NCBI GenBank assembly: GCA_025809375.1
Contig: CP099514.1
Coordinates: 1,674,001-1,738,000 of the forward strand
DNA length: 64,000 nt
From: Bacillus zhangzhouensis
GTDB taxonomy: Bacteria > Bacillota > Bacilli > Bacillales > Bacillaceae
Direction of reading: 5' to 3'
The notes beneath the pieces were generated by a model. It was not told the DNA's origin. It saw only the letters and a list, made by a program, of their open reading frames with translations, and did not search any database. A program made the translations under genes and the position numbers. This document shows, in pieces, positions 32,362-40,851 of the stretch. How positions within the stretch are numbered: the first letter of the stretch is position 1; the number at the start of each line of letters is the position of its first letter.

Positions 32362-33330
32362 ATGGCCACACATTCATTCTCGTCCATATATGGAGACCAT
32401 CAAGACATCAAGCATGCTATTCATCTGGCAAAACAATTTTCGAAAAACGAGCAGCCGGTCTTGATAACAGGAGACAGCGGCACAGGCAAAACGCTATTTG
32501 CCCAAGAAATAGCAAACGCATCTGTTCCACACGCATCACTGACACACATGTATTGCCCCATCTTGAATGAAGACATTTTACAGAAAGCCTTCACAGAAAA
32601 AAACAATCAAATTCTTTATTTAGATGAGGTCGACGCATTAAATATTCCTATGCAACACAAGGTCATTCATTTTCTAGAAACCTCACCTGCAACAAAAGTA
32701 ATCGCTTCTTCGTCTTTATCAATTGAAGCACTCAGGGTTTCTTCGACCTTTTTACCCGAGCTGTTTTATCGTCTGAATGTTCTTCATTTGGCCCTTCCGG
32801 CTCTAGCCGAACGAAAAACAGATATTCCTGTGTTAACACATGCTTTCTTTCAAGAGCTGAACATGGCACCTGACATTGATCCAAGTGTGTGGAAAGCCTT
32901 GCAGCAGTATCCATTTGAAGGAAATGTGCAAGAACTCAAAAATATCGTTCTTTACGCTGCGGCCATACTCGAGGGTCACACAGTATTTTTACATCATTTA
33001 CCACCCTTTGTGTTAGCACCTCTTCCCTCAACCGTGAAAGGAAAAAAGGAAGAACACCAGCTCACACTAATGGAAAAACAAGAGTTTGTTTTCTTGCTGG
33101 AAGCCATTAAATCTCTCAATGAAAAAGGAGAAGCAGCCAGCAGACGCATCTTGTCTGAATTAAGCAAACAAGGAGACATCCCGCTGACCCCTCAGCAGGT
33201 GAGAAACCGCTTAGATGATCTTGAGAAAAAAGCATACGTGACGAAAGGAAAAGGAAGGGCCGGAACGAAGATTACACTTGAAGGTCTTTCATTCCTGAAG
33301 TCGCTTGATGGTTATATACCGGTTCAATAA
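32362..33330 (+). CDS. yplP: YplP, sigma-54 activator-like AAA+ protein without GAFTGA loop
   Basis: 322 residues. Walker A GDSGTGKT at 37-44 and Walker B LYLDEVD at 85-91 show an enhancer-binding-protein AAA+ domain, with the usual LFYRLNVL and GNVQELKN landmarks. The Walker A-B distance is about 16 residues shorter than in KamR of this window, and no GAFTGA-type loop is present. The C-terminus looks like a winged helix (QQVRNRLDDLEKKAYVTKG), not a Fis HTH. B. subtilis YplP was linked with SigL to cold-shock fitness. How it could contact sigma-54 without the loop is unclear. Confidence 0.82.
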   Translation: MATHSFSSIYGDHQDIKHAIHLAKQFSKNEQPVLITGDSGTGKTLFAQEIANASVPHASLTHMYCPILNEDILQKAFTEKNNQILYLDEVDALNIPMQHKVIHFLETSPATKVIASSSLSIEALRVSSTFLPELFYRLNVLHLALPALAERKTDIPVLTHAFFQELNMAPDIDPSVWKALQQYPFEGNVQELKNIVLYAAAILEGHTVFLHHLPPFVLAPLPSTVKGKKEEHQLTLMEKQEFVFLLEAIKSLNEKGEAASRRILSELSKQGDIPLTPQQVRNRLDDLEKKAYVTKGKGRAGTKITLEGLSFLKSLDGYIPVQ

Positions 33331-33344
33331 AAGGAGGACATTTA

Positions 33345-33983
33345 ATGTTTACTGTAAAAGAAGAAATTGCAAACGCCATTACCCATGGCATTGGTGTTAT
33401 TTTATCCATACCAGCCATTGTGTTTCTCGTATTATTCGCTGTTCGATACGGCACCGTCACAGACATTATCAGCTTTTCGATATTTGGTGCATCCATGTTG
33501 CTGCTCTATTTAAGTTCGACCCTGCTTCATAGCATTCAGCACAAAAAAACAAAAGATATTTTTGAAATCCTCGACCACTCGGCTATTTATGTATTGATTG
33601 CTGGTACATATACACCCTTTTTACTTGGACCACTAAAAGGTGCACTCGGCTATACGCTCCTTGCCATTGTATGGGCGCTTGCTGCTGGTGGAATTGTCTT
33701 TAAAATCTTTTTCGTCAAACGCTTTATTATTGTATCCACCCTCGTCTATTTATTAATGGGCTGGATGATTATCATTGCCATCAAACCGCTTTATATCCAA
33801 TTAACAGGTGCAGGATTTGGACTCTTACTGTTGGGCGGTATATTATATTCAGTCGGAACCATCTTTTATATTTGGCGGAAAATCCCCTATCATCATGCAA
33901 TTTGGCACAGCTTTGTTCTCGGCGGCAGTGCATCGATGTTCTTCTGTATTTTATTCTATTGCGTAAATGTTCCTTCTGCATGA
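33345..33983 (+). CDS. yplQ: YplQ, hemolysin III / PAQR family membrane protein
   Basis: 212 residues, seven membrane helices. PAQR signatures: EEIANAITHGIGV at the start, STLLHSIQHKK, and the C-terminal AIWHSFVLGGS, giving the conserved histidines that bind a metal. GGAGG precedes ATG 33345, 14 bases after yplP, so the two form an operon. Confidence 0.9.
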   Translation: MFTVKEEIANAITHGIGVILSIPAIVFLVLFAVRYGTVTDIISFSIFGASMLLLYLSSTLLHSIQHKKTKDIFEILDHSAIYVLIAGTYTPFLLGPLKGALGYTLLAIVWALAAGGIVFKIFFVKRFIIVSTLVYLLMGWMIIIAIKPLYIQLTGAGFGLLLLGGILYSVGTIFYIWRKIPYHHAIWHSFVLGGSASMFFCILFYCVNVPSA

Positions 33984-34024
33984 AAAAAAACCAGCATCCT
34001 CTATGCGGATACTGGTTTTTTTCA
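33984..34024. terminator. Bidirectional terminator after yplQ
   Basis: AAAACCAG-ATCC pairs with GGAT-CTGGTTTT; long T-runs on both strands. Confidence 0.85.
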
Positions 34025-34645
34025 TGCACGTTTTTGTGCGTAAACACTAATCATGACAGGTGCTTTCATATGAATATCGACATTGACAGGACGCAGTTTT
34101 TTCACGATCTTTCCTGTTAAAAGACCATCCGTCCCACTAGTTTCAATCGGTACAAGCGGACAATTGAATTCTTCAGCAAGCGCTTCGGCAATAGGACGAT
34201 ACGCTTCTGAAAGCAATAGACTCTGCCCACACATGATTCTTTCCCTTGCTTCTTCTAATAAAACCTCATCCGTTTGATTCTGATGAATGACCTCCATCTT
34301 TTTCAGCCATTGTTTTAAAATCGGATACCGAAAGAGCTTCGGCTTTGCCATGAAAGCAAATGGCTGCTCAAGGTGGCCAATCAATAATGTCGTCGTGACT
34401 GGATTCAGCTCTTTTGTGACATAAATCACCGGGCCATCTGGCAGCTTCTTTTGCTGATGAATGGTCATAACTGATCCTGATTGATCAATACACCCCCGGG
34501 CAAACCTTTTTGCATGCTCATGAATGAGATGCATTCGTTTCGTATAAGAAATGCGTGGATCCGTTAATTCATGATCGTACAAATGCCTCATACTTTTTAA
34601 AAAGGATACAATAACATAAATCGTTAAAAACCAATAACGAAACAA
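34022..34645 (-). CDS. PlsC-like acyltransferase-fold protein with degenerate motifs
   Basis: 207 residues starting at TTG 34645, seven bases after AGGAGG. An N-terminal hydrophobic helix is followed by a 1-acylglycerol-phosphate acyltransferase-like region (FMAKPKLFRYPILKQWLKKM resembles the segment after the active site). The essential HX4D motif is replaced (TKELNPVTT) and the EGTR block reads SEAYR. It may be a non-catalytic or altered member. I recall no equivalent between yplQ and dfrA in B. subtilis. Confidence 0.6.
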   Translation of the reverse strand: MFRYWFLTIYVIVSFLKSMRHLYDHELTDPRISYTKRMHLIHEHAKRFARGCIDQSGSVMTIHQQKKLPDGPVIYVTKELNPVTTTLLIGHLEQPFAFMAKPKLFRYPILKQWLKKMEVIHQNQTDEVLLEEARERIMCGQSLLLSEAYRPIAEALAEEFNCPLVPIETSGTDGLLTGKIVKKLRPVNVDIHMKAPVMISVYAQKRA

Positions 34646-34664
34646 CCATACTCCTCCTACTCAC

Positions 34665-35150
34665 TCATCTTTTTTTGTCATATACGACAAATTCATAATT
34701 GTAGGGGTTCTTTTCGTCACGATGGCCTTTTTCGCGTGATACAATCGTCCATTCGTCTTCATTGTAATATGGGAAATAGCGGTCTCCTTCAAACGCATGT
34801 TGAATATGTGTGATATAGAGACGATCCGCATATGGCATCATTTCCTCATACAGCTTAGACCCGCCAATGATAAATAACTCTGTCTCGATTTCCCCAATTG
34901 CCAAAATATCATCAATTGAATGAACAACCTCGCATCCTGCTGGTTTAAAAGAAGAATTTGTGGTCAACACAATGTTTCGGCGGTTAGGCAGTGCTCGTCC
35001 AATAGATTCAAAGGTTTTTCTGCCCATGACAATCGTATGGCCGTCTGTAACTTTTTTAAAATACGCTAAATCTGCTGGTAAATGCCAAGGCATTTGATTA
35101 TCTTGACCAATGACTCTGTCTTCTCCTGTCGCCACAATCATGGAAATCAT
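34665..35150 (-). CDS. dfrA: Dihydrofolate reductase
   Basis: 161 residues with all DHFR landmarks: [47 protein letters not shown] and the [16 protein letters not shown] loop. Regenerates tetrahydrofolate after thymidylate synthase. Its ATG overlaps the thyB stop by four bases (ATGA), so the two are translationally coupled. Confidence 0.97.
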   Translation of the reverse strand: MISMIVATGEDRVIGQDNQMPWHLPADLAYFKKVTDGHTIVMGRKTFESIGRALPNRRNIVLTTNSSFKPAGCEVVHSIDDILAIGEIETELFIIGGSKLYEEMMPYADRLYITHIQHAFEGDRYFPYYNEDEWTIVSREKGHRDEKNPYNYEFVVYDKKR

Positions 35151-35941
35151 ACACTGACTTCTCCTTTAATATGCGGATGCGGATCATAGTTCTCAAGCAC
35201 AAAATCTTCAAACGTAAAATCAAAAATGCTCTTTACATCCCTTGTGATGCGAAGCTTAGGAAGCGTGCGTTCCTCGCGCTCTAGCTGCATTTTCACCTGT
35301 GGAAGATGATTTTGGTAAATATGAGCATCTCCGAGTGTATGAATAAACTCTCCTGGCTCAAGATTTGTGACTTTGGCAATCATCATCGTTAGAAGGGCAT
35401 ATGAAGCAATATTAAATGGCACGCCTAAAAAGATGTCTGCCGATCTTTGGTATAGCTGGCAGGAAAGCTTCCCGTTTGATACGTAAAATTGAAACAGACA
35501 ATGACAAGGAGGCAACGCCATTTGATCAATTTCCCCCGGATTCCAAGCGCTGACGATTAGTCTTCTTGAATTCGGGTTGTGCTCAATATCATGGATCAGC
35601 TTTGTGATCTGATCCACGGTCTCGCCGTCTCCGCTCGCCCATGATCTCCACTGTGCACCGTACACACGGCCCAGCTCTCCATTTTCATCTGCCCATTCGT
35701 TCCAAATCCGGACACCATTTTCTTGAAGATATTTGACATTTGTATCACCTTTTAAAAACCAAAGCAACTCATAAATGATCGATTTCAGGTGTAATTTCTT
35801 TGTGGTTAAAAGAGGAAATCCTTCCTGTAAATCAAATCTCATCTGGTAACCGAACGTGCTGATTGTACCTGTACCCGTTCTGTCCCCTTTTTCATCCCCG
35901 TGCTGTAATACATGACGGCATAGCTCTTTGTATTGTTTCAT
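35147..35941 (-). CDS. thyB: Thymidylate synthase (ThyA type)
   Basis: Start at ATG 35941, with AAAGG nine bases upstream (264 residues, the B. subtilis ThyB length). Catalytic cysteine in [13 protein letters not shown], folate-binding GDRTGTGT at the start and [10 protein letters not shown]. Methylates dUMP to dTMP using methylene-THF. Operon with dfrA. Confidence 0.96.
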   Translation of the reverse strand: MKQYKELCRHVLQHGDEKGDRTGTGTISTFGYQMRFDLQEGFPLLTTKKLHLKSIIYELLWFLKGDTNVKYLQENGVRIWNEWADENGELGRVYGAQWRSWASGDGETVDQITKLIHDIEHNPNSRRLIVSAWNPGEIDQMALPPCHCLFQFYVSNGKLSCQLYQRSADIFLGVPFNIASYALLTMMIAKVTNLEPGEFIHTLGDAHIYQNHLPQVKMQLEREERTLPKLRITRDVKSIFDFTFEDFVLENYDPHPHIKGEVSV

Positions 35942-36003
35942 TTTTTTCATCCTTTATTTATGTTCTTGTTGTAGTTTACCTTATTTCGTCTTTTGTTGAA
36001 ACC

Positions 36004-36036
36004 AAAAAAACATGCCTGCACGATGAGCAGACATGT
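36004..36036 (-). terminator. Intrinsic terminator of ypjQ
   Basis: ACATGTCTGC/GCAGGCATGT stem with seven T on the minus strand. Confidence 0.8.
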
Positions 36037-36043
36037 TTTTCTT

Positions 36044-36583
36044 TTATACTTGATTCACTCGTTCCTGCTCTTCATCCTTAATATCTTGGTGTGAGTGAGC
36101 AATGCGGCTTGCAGCTGCTGCGGCAAGTGCAGCGACTAGGTCATCAAGGAAAGTATGCACTTCACCTGGACGGCCTTCATCTAATTCACGAATAATACCA
36201 AATTTCTCTTTATCTAAATAACCGAAGTTGGTCAAACCAATTGATCCATATACATTGACAATGGAAAGCGGAATAATCTCATCAATTCCATATAGCGGCT
36301 CATCTGTTTCAACTAAGTGCTGTAAAGGTTCTGGCAAAAGCTTTTTTTCTGCCAGCTGATCAAGGGCAAGTCCTGTTAAAACTGCATGGACAATTTCTCT
36401 TTTATTCAGCACTTTTTCAACATTTTCAATACAGACACTAAGTGGAAGGTTTGGATGATATTTTTCTTGGAGCTTCAACACAATGTGTGCGATATCTTCA
36501 ATTTTCACTCCGCGATCGTTTAACATTTGTTTTGTAATCTGCACCATTTCGTTCATTGTATATTTTTTCAATTGGCATGACAT
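36044..36583 (-). CDS. ypjQ: YpjQ, phosphatidylglycerophosphatase A-related protein
   Basis: About 179 residues. The C-terminal half matches the PgpA-like YutG/YpjQ family (LYGIDEIIPLSIVNVYGSIG, then GEVHTFLDDLVAALAAAAASR), but without the long hydrophobic helices of membrane PgpA. The start is uncertain: AAGGAG sits directly before ATG 36583, too close, while the next in-frame ATG is at 36556. Confidence 0.75.
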   Translation of the reverse strand: MSCQLKKYTMNEMVQITKQMLNDRGVKIEDIAHIVLKLQEKYHPNLPLSVCIENVEKVLNKREIVHAVLTGLALDQLAEKKLLPEPLQHLVETDEPLYGIDEIIPLSIVNVYGSIGLTNFGYLDKEKFGIIRELDEGRPGEVHTFLDDLVAALAAAAASRIAHSHQDIKDEEQERVNQV

Positions 36584-36589
36584 CTCCTT

Positions 36590-37207
36590 CTAGTGGCTCA
36601 TCCAGCTCGGCGGGGTGTTTTTGTCCCAGTAAATATTACCGAGTTCATGATGCGTCTGGAATCCATCTTCTGCTGTATGGTAATGAAAGTTAAACCAATA
36701 TCCGCTGTGAGGCGGCTGATCTCTTCTGACATGGAAACGGAGCAAATCTTCTCCAGTCTTGCGGTTGTAAATGTGGAAGATTTTTTCGCCATTTCCGCTT
36801 GAAGGCTGATCAGTTAAAACAACATCTTGGAATTTTTCGTCATCTTTGAAATTGGTTAAATAGTCGGTTAACACTTGTTCAATCTTCGGCTGAATCTCTT
36901 CTCTGTACTCGTCTTCAATGACAGGTGTGATTTTACGGCCAAATTTGAGAAAGGATTGATTTTCTGCACTTGATAGCACCTCTTGCTTATATTGCTCAAA
37001 GGGGTCTATCTGCTCTTTGTTGTCCTCTTGCGTTCGTTCCCAGCTGCGCATTTCATCTGATGTATCATAAACAGCTGTATAAGACGTTTTATCAGATGAA
37101 GAAAGTTCAGATGGCTTGTCTGTCATCAAAGCGGACGGAGGAGAGACTAAACCAAAAGTTGCAATCGTAAAGAGCGCAACAAGGGTTTTTCTCATCCACA
37201 TCTTCAT
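36590..37207 (-). CDS. ypjP: YpjP, exported or membrane-anchored protein
   Basis: 205 residues. A basic start and hydrophobic stretch (KTLVALFTIATFGLVSPPS) act as signal or anchor, followed by a polar Asp/Glu-rich region and a C-terminal His/aromatic-rich part (GYWFNFHYHTAEDG). Upstream of ypjQ with only a few bases between. Function unknown. Confidence 0.75.
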   Translation of the reverse strand: MKMWMRKTLVALFTIATFGLVSPPSALMTDKPSELSSSDKTSYTAVYDTSDEMRSWERTQEDNKEQIDPFEQYKQEVLSSAENQSFLKFGRKITPVIEDEYREEIQPKIEQVLTDYLTNFKDDEKFQDVVLTDQPSSGNGEKIFHIYNRKTGEDLLRFHVRRDQPPHSGYWFNFHYHTAEDGFQTHHELGNIYWDKNTPPSWMSH

Positions 37208-37360
37208 GATATCTAATTCCTTCCATAAGTTATCATACTGCTATTCTAGCATATAATGAATTTTCAGTCATTCAATTTGGTCACCGATTTGAAACTTTCT
37301 TTTTCATTATAAAACGTTTACAATGGCAGTAAGGTCGACTAAAATTTGGGAGGAATGGGT

Positions 37361-37435
37361 ATGCTTGAAGGGTTTTTCATTACGGCTTCCTTGCTGACAC
37401 TATTTTATTTCGTCTATATGGAGATTACAGATTAA
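37361..37435 (+). CDS. 24-residue membrane peptide
   Basis: ATG 37361 follows GGGAGG with seven bases spacing. The peptide is almost entirely one hydrophobic span (LEGFFITASLLTLFYFVYM) ending in acidic residues. The stop codon runs straight into a good terminator hairpin. No clear promoter with suitable spacing was found. Unknown function, but ribosome site, hydrophobic span and terminator together argue for a real small gene. Confidence 0.5.
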   Translation: MLEGFFITASLLTLFYFVYMEITD

Positions 37436-37457
37436 AAGCCCTGAATAAGGGCTTTTA
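37434..37457 (+). terminator. Hairpin terminator after the 24-residue ORF
   Basis: AAAAGCCC (37434-37441) and GGGCTTTT (37449-37456) around TGAATAA. Confidence 0.7.
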
Positions 37458-37502
37458 GATGGCTGCTAAGCAATTCATGGGGTTGTCTAAAGGTCTGAAA
37501 CC

Positions 37503-38291
37503 TTAGCGAGGACTTTTTTCTTTCTCAATATATCCATAATGAAATTGAGCTGTTTTTCGTTTTAAGACGTGAAATTGATAGGAGTCTGCTAGAAATCGGG
37601 TGCTTTTCCAATGATCTTTTAAAACCACTCTTTTTCTCGCCACTCTCAGCGCTTCTTGGACGGCTATTTCGTGGTCAAAATGGTGCTCTGCCGCATGACG
37701 AAGCGGGGCGATACTTGCAGATTCTTGAATTGTCTCCTCAAACATCGGATCAAAATAAACGACATCAAATGAAGCATCTGAGAGCTTCTTTAGCTGCTCG
37801 ATACTGTCTCCACTTACGACAGATATCCGTTTCATCGCTTCATCTGCCTCTCTTACCCCTGTCTCCCATGTGTTTAGTCCTTCTCGCACTAGCAATGCTG
37901 TCATGGGGTTCTTTTCGATACCAATGACCCTTCCATTCGGACCTACTCGCATACTGGCTGTAATGGCATCTGATCCTAAGCCAAGCGTACAATCTAAAAA
38001 GGAATCGCCTGGCTGAAGCTGCGTGGCTTCGATTAAAGGATCCTTTTCTCCGCGCAGGAGCCTCTTCACTCTGAACATCGCTGAGCTTGGGTGGAAGAAG
38101 AACTTTTCACCATTTGGCTGATACCATTCGAATCTTTCTTTCCCCACAACAAGAACGTCTCCCCGTTTCATCGCAAGCTGCTTGACGGATTGCTTTCGCC
38201 TCTCTACATACTCCCCGTGTAAATCCTCTGCAAGGGCCTTCGCTGTTTCAATCGTGTGTTCATTTGCACTAAAGCTTGTTGTGATAAGCAT
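37503..38291 (-). CDS. ypiP: YpiP, RsmJ-like SAM-dependent methyltransferase
   Basis: 262 residues; ATG 38291 follows GGAGG. Rossmann methyltransferase core with motif I FLDCTLGLGSDAI, IGIEKNPMTALL and motif IV VYFDPMF. The arrangement resembles RsmJ, which methylates a guanosine of 16S rRNA; whether this Gram-positive relative shares the target is not known. Confidence 0.82.
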   Translation of the reverse strand: MLITTSFSANEHTIETAKALAEDLHGEYVERRKQSVKQLAMKRGDVLVVGKERFEWYQPNGEKFFFHPSSAMFRVKRLLRGEKDPLIEATQLQPGDSFLDCTLGLGSDAITASMRVGPNGRVIGIEKNPMTALLVREGLNTWETGVREADEAMKRISVVSGDSIEQLKKLSDASFDVVYFDPMFEETIQESASIAPLRHAAEHHFDHEIAVQEALRVARKRVVLKDHWKSTRFLADSYQFHVLKRKTAQFHYGYIEKEKSPR

Positions 38292-38316
38292 GAGGTTCCT
38301 CCATTATGATTCAAGA

Positions 38317-38348
38317 AAAAATGCCCTGATTTGATCACAGGACATTTC
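38317..38348 (-). terminator. Intrinsic terminator of brxB
   Basis: AAATGTCCTG/CAGGGCATTT stem with G-U pair, then TTT on the minus strand. Confidence 0.7.
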
Positions 38349-38358
38349 AACATGTGTA

Positions 38359-38793
38359 TTAGCAATGTTTTTCGAATGCAGATAAGACGTTGTTCATGAT
38401 ATCTTCCATTTCATGACCTTCAATTTCGTCACGCGGAATAAAATGAACGAGTTCATTTCCTTTTAAAAGTGCCATAGATGGAGACGAGGGCTCTTCGCCT
38501 GTGAAGTATTCTCTCATTTTTGCCGTTGCTTCCCTGTCCTGACCAGCAAAAACTGTTACAATTCGATCTGGTGTTTTTTCTGCCTTCATCACAGCTTGAG
38601 TAGCAGCTGGGCGTGCTAAGCCGGCAGCGCACCCGCATACAGAATTGACAACCACAAATGTCGTTCCTTCTGCTTCTTGCATCGTTTGTTCTACTTCTTC
38701 TTCCGTTGTTAGTTCTTGAAATCCTGCACTTGTCAGCTCTTGGCGCATCGGTACAACGAGCTGGCGCATGTATTCTTCATATGCCATTGACAT
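38359..38793 (-). CDS. brxB: Bacilliredoxin BrxB (YphP)
   Basis: Start at ATG 38793 after GAGGGGG (144 residues, the B. subtilis length). Thioredoxin-like fold with the bacilliredoxin CGC motif (NSVCGCAAG). Removes bacillithiol from mixed disulfides on proteins such as OhrR or MetE. Functionally linked to bshB2 at the start of the window. Confidence 0.94.
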   Translation of the reverse strand: MSMAYEEYMRQLVVPMRQELTSAGFQELTTEEEVEQTMQEAEGTTFVVVNSVCGCAAGLARPAATQAVMKAEKTPDRIVTVFAGQDREATAKMREYFTGEEPSSPSMALLKGNELVHFIPRDEIEGHEMEDIMNNVLSAFEKHC

Positions 38794-38874
38794 AAAAAAG
38801 CCCCCTCTATCATCCTTATGTTGTGAATAAAGGATACTATAGAGAGAGACAATTTTCAAATGTTCGATTTCAGA

Positions 38875-40551
38875 TTAAATTTTCATGATTCCGCCTGTAT
38901 TGGCTGATGTCACAAGTTTTGAATATCTAGCAAGATAACCCGTTTTTACTTTGGGCTCAAAGCCTTTCCAGTTTGCTTTTCTTCTTTCCCATTCTTCCTC
39001 TGGAACATCTACGCTTAAAATGCGCTGCTCGATATCGACAACGACATGGTCACCATTTTCAACAAAAGCAAGCGGGCCGCCCTCAGCTGCCTCTGGAGAG
39101 ACGTGTCCAATAGACAATCCGCGAGAAGCGCCGGAAAAACGTCCGTCTGTAATTAAAGCAACCTTTGGTCCAAGTCCCATTCCAACGATTTGTGAAGTAG
39201 GTGCAAGCATTTCAGGCATGCCAGGTCCGCCTTTAGGTCCTTCGTAACGAATAATAACTACATGTCCTGCTTCTACTTTTCTATTTATGATGCCTTCAAG
39301 GGCTTCTTCTTGAGATTCAAATACGATCGCAGGTCCCTCGTGGCGTGTGATCCCGTCTTGTACCCCGCCCGTTTTAATGATGGCTCCATCTGGCGCAAGG
39401 TTTCCAAATAAAACGGCTAAGCCGCCTTTTTCAGTAAATGGTTTGTCAATTGGATAAATGACGTTATAATCTTTTACCTCATGCCCCGCAATGTTCTCGC
39501 CAAGTGTTTTCGCAGTGACGGTCATTGTATCTAAATGAAGTGCTCCTTCTTTTTTAGACAATTCATTTAGTGCCGCTGTAACACCGCCTGCTTCATGTAA
39601 ATCCTCAATATAAACATCCGAAGCTGGAGCAAGTTTTGATAAATGAGGCACACGTTCTGCTACTTCATTGATGCGTTCAAGTGAATATTCAACACCTGCC
39701 TCATTCGCAATCGCCAATGTGTGAAGAACGGTATTGGTTGAACCACCAAGTGCCATATCTAATGCAAATGCATTATCAATGGCTTTTTCAGTGACAATAT
39801 CCCGTGGTTTAATATCTTTTTTGATGAGCTCCATGAGTTGTTTTGCAGACTTTTTGGCAAATTCTCTTCGCTCTGGTGATGTCGCCAAAATCGTTCCGTT
39901 TCCAGGAAGAGCAATCCCGAGTGCTTCCGCTAAACAATTCATTGAGTTAGCTGTAAACATACCTGAACAAGATCCGCAGGTTGGACAGCCAAACTGCTCT
40001 AATTCATTTAATTCCTCTTCATTGATTTTACCTGACTGATATGCACCAACGCCTTCAAATACAGAAGAAAGAGAAATTTTTCTGCCGTCACTTGTTCTAC
40101 CCGCTTCCATCGGTCCGCCGCTGACAAAAACAGTCGGGATATTCACGCGCATCGCTGCCATCATCATTCCCGGTGTGATTTTATCGCAGTTAGGAATACA
40201 AACCATTCCATCAAACCAATGAGCAGATACAACGGTTTCTACAGAGTCAGCTATGATTTCACGGCTTGGCAATGAATATCTCATCCCGATATGGCCCATT
40301 GCAATTCCATCATCGACACCAATTGTATTGAATTCAAATGGAACCCCGCCGGCTTCACGAATGGCTTCCTTCACAATCTTCCCGAATTCCTGAAGATGGA
40401 CATGTCCTGGGACAATATCAATATAGGAATTACATACGGCAATAAATGGCTTGCCGAAATCCTCATCCTTTACTCCCGCCGCTCTTAGTAAGCTTCGGTG
40501 AGGTGCTCTGTCGATTCCTTGTTTAATCATATTACTGCGTAGTTCTGCCAT
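38875..40551 (-). CDS. ilvD: Dihydroxy-acid dehydratase
   Basis: 558 residues; iron-sulfur enzyme of valine/isoleucine synthesis. Cluster cysteines in [12 protein letters not shown] and [16 protein letters not shown]; signature [24 protein letters not shown] lies 12 bases before ATG 40551. The transcript has a ~175-base leader with a small ORF and a 5' dyad (see those entries), unlike a plain promoter-gene layout. Confidence 0.96.
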   Translation of the reverse strand: MAELRSNMIKQGIDRAPHRSLLRAAGVKDEDFGKPFIAVCNSYIDIVPGHVHLQEFGKIVKEAIREAGGVPFEFNTIGVDDGIAMGHIGMRYSLPSREIIADSVETVVSAHWFDGMVCIPNCDKITPGMMMAAMRVNIPTVFVSGGPMEAGRTSDGRKISLSSVFEGVGAYQSGKINEEELNELEQFGCPTCGSCSGMFTANSMNCLAEALGIALPGNGTILATSPERREFAKKSAKQLMELIKKDIKPRDIVTEKAIDNAFALDMALGGSTNTVLHTLAIANEAGVEYSLERINEVAERVPHLSKLAPASDVYIEDLHEAGGVTAALNELSKKEGALHLDTMTVTAKTLGENIAGHEVKDYNVIYPIDKPFTEKGGLAVLFGNLAPDGAIIKTGGVQDGITRHEGPAIVFESQEEALEGIINRKVEAGHVVIIRYEGPKGGPGMPEMLAPTSQIVGMGLGPKVALITDGRFSGASRGLSIGHVSPEAAEGGPLAFVENGDHVVVDIEQRILSVDVPEEEWERRKANWKGFEPKVKTGYLARYSKLVTSANTGGIMKI

Positions 40552-40634
40552 CTGTTTAAAAAGCCTCCTATACTACAAGTCTTGTTGACTGCAAGATTTT
40601 GAGTTGATTTTATTTTACAAATTTTCTGTTTTTT

Positions 40635-40700
40635 TCAGCCGTCAAATAACTCATGACTAACATGGCTACTGAAACAAGCGCTCAGCGAGGTTCGCGTCAT
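40635..40700 (-). CDS. 21-residue leader ORF upstream of ilvD
   Basis: ATG at 40700 follows TTGGAGG with nine bases spacing and reads 21 codons to TGA (MTRTSLSACFSSHVSHELFDG has Ser as its commonest residue). Branched-chain codons are few, so it is not a classic ilv attenuator peptide. It sits 28 bases after the predicted transcription start and 83 bases before ilvD. Confidence 0.5.
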   Translation of the reverse strand: MTRTSLSACFSSHVSHELFDG

Positions 40701-40712
40701 AAAATCTAACCT

Positions 40713-40729
40713 CCAATATTCTATATTGG
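40713..40729. promoter_or_regulatory. Perfect dyad at the 5' end of the ilvD transcript
   Basis: CCAATAT (40713-40719), TCT, ATATTGG (40723-40729). In RNA it would form a seven-pair hairpin at the extreme 5' end, ending next to the leader-ORF ribosome site; in DNA it could be an operator covering the start. Confidence 0.55.
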
Positions 40730-40733
40730 TACT

Positions 40734-40762
40734 ACTATATAGAGTTTTTTCTCATATTTCAA
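40734..40762 (-). promoter_or_regulatory. Sigma-A promoter of ilvD
   Basis: On the minus strand TTGAAA, 17 bases, TATAGT. Start predicted near 40727. Confidence 0.65.
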
Positions 40763-40809
40763 CAATATTCAAAATAATTTTTCTAAAAAAATTTCTGTCT
40801 ATCTTTTTT

Positions 40810-40838
40810 AGAAAAACAAGCTGCTGAAAAGCAGCTTG
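40810..40838 (-). terminator. Intrinsic terminator of the cvfC-like gene
   Basis: Perfect nine-base arms CAAGCTGCT/AGCAGCTTG around a four-base loop, then TTTTT on the minus strand. Confidence 0.85.
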
Positions 40839-40851
40839 AACATTTTTCTCA

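Noticed and set aside
37317-37345. TTTACA-17-TAAAAT as promoter of the 24-codon ORF
   Set aside because: The start would fall near 37352, within the ribosome site, so it could not yield a translatable leader.
40552-40762. T-box or CodY control of ilvD
   Set aside because: No T-box sequence or specifier structure; the AATTTTCTG stretch at 40620 and others have four or more mismatches to the CodY box.
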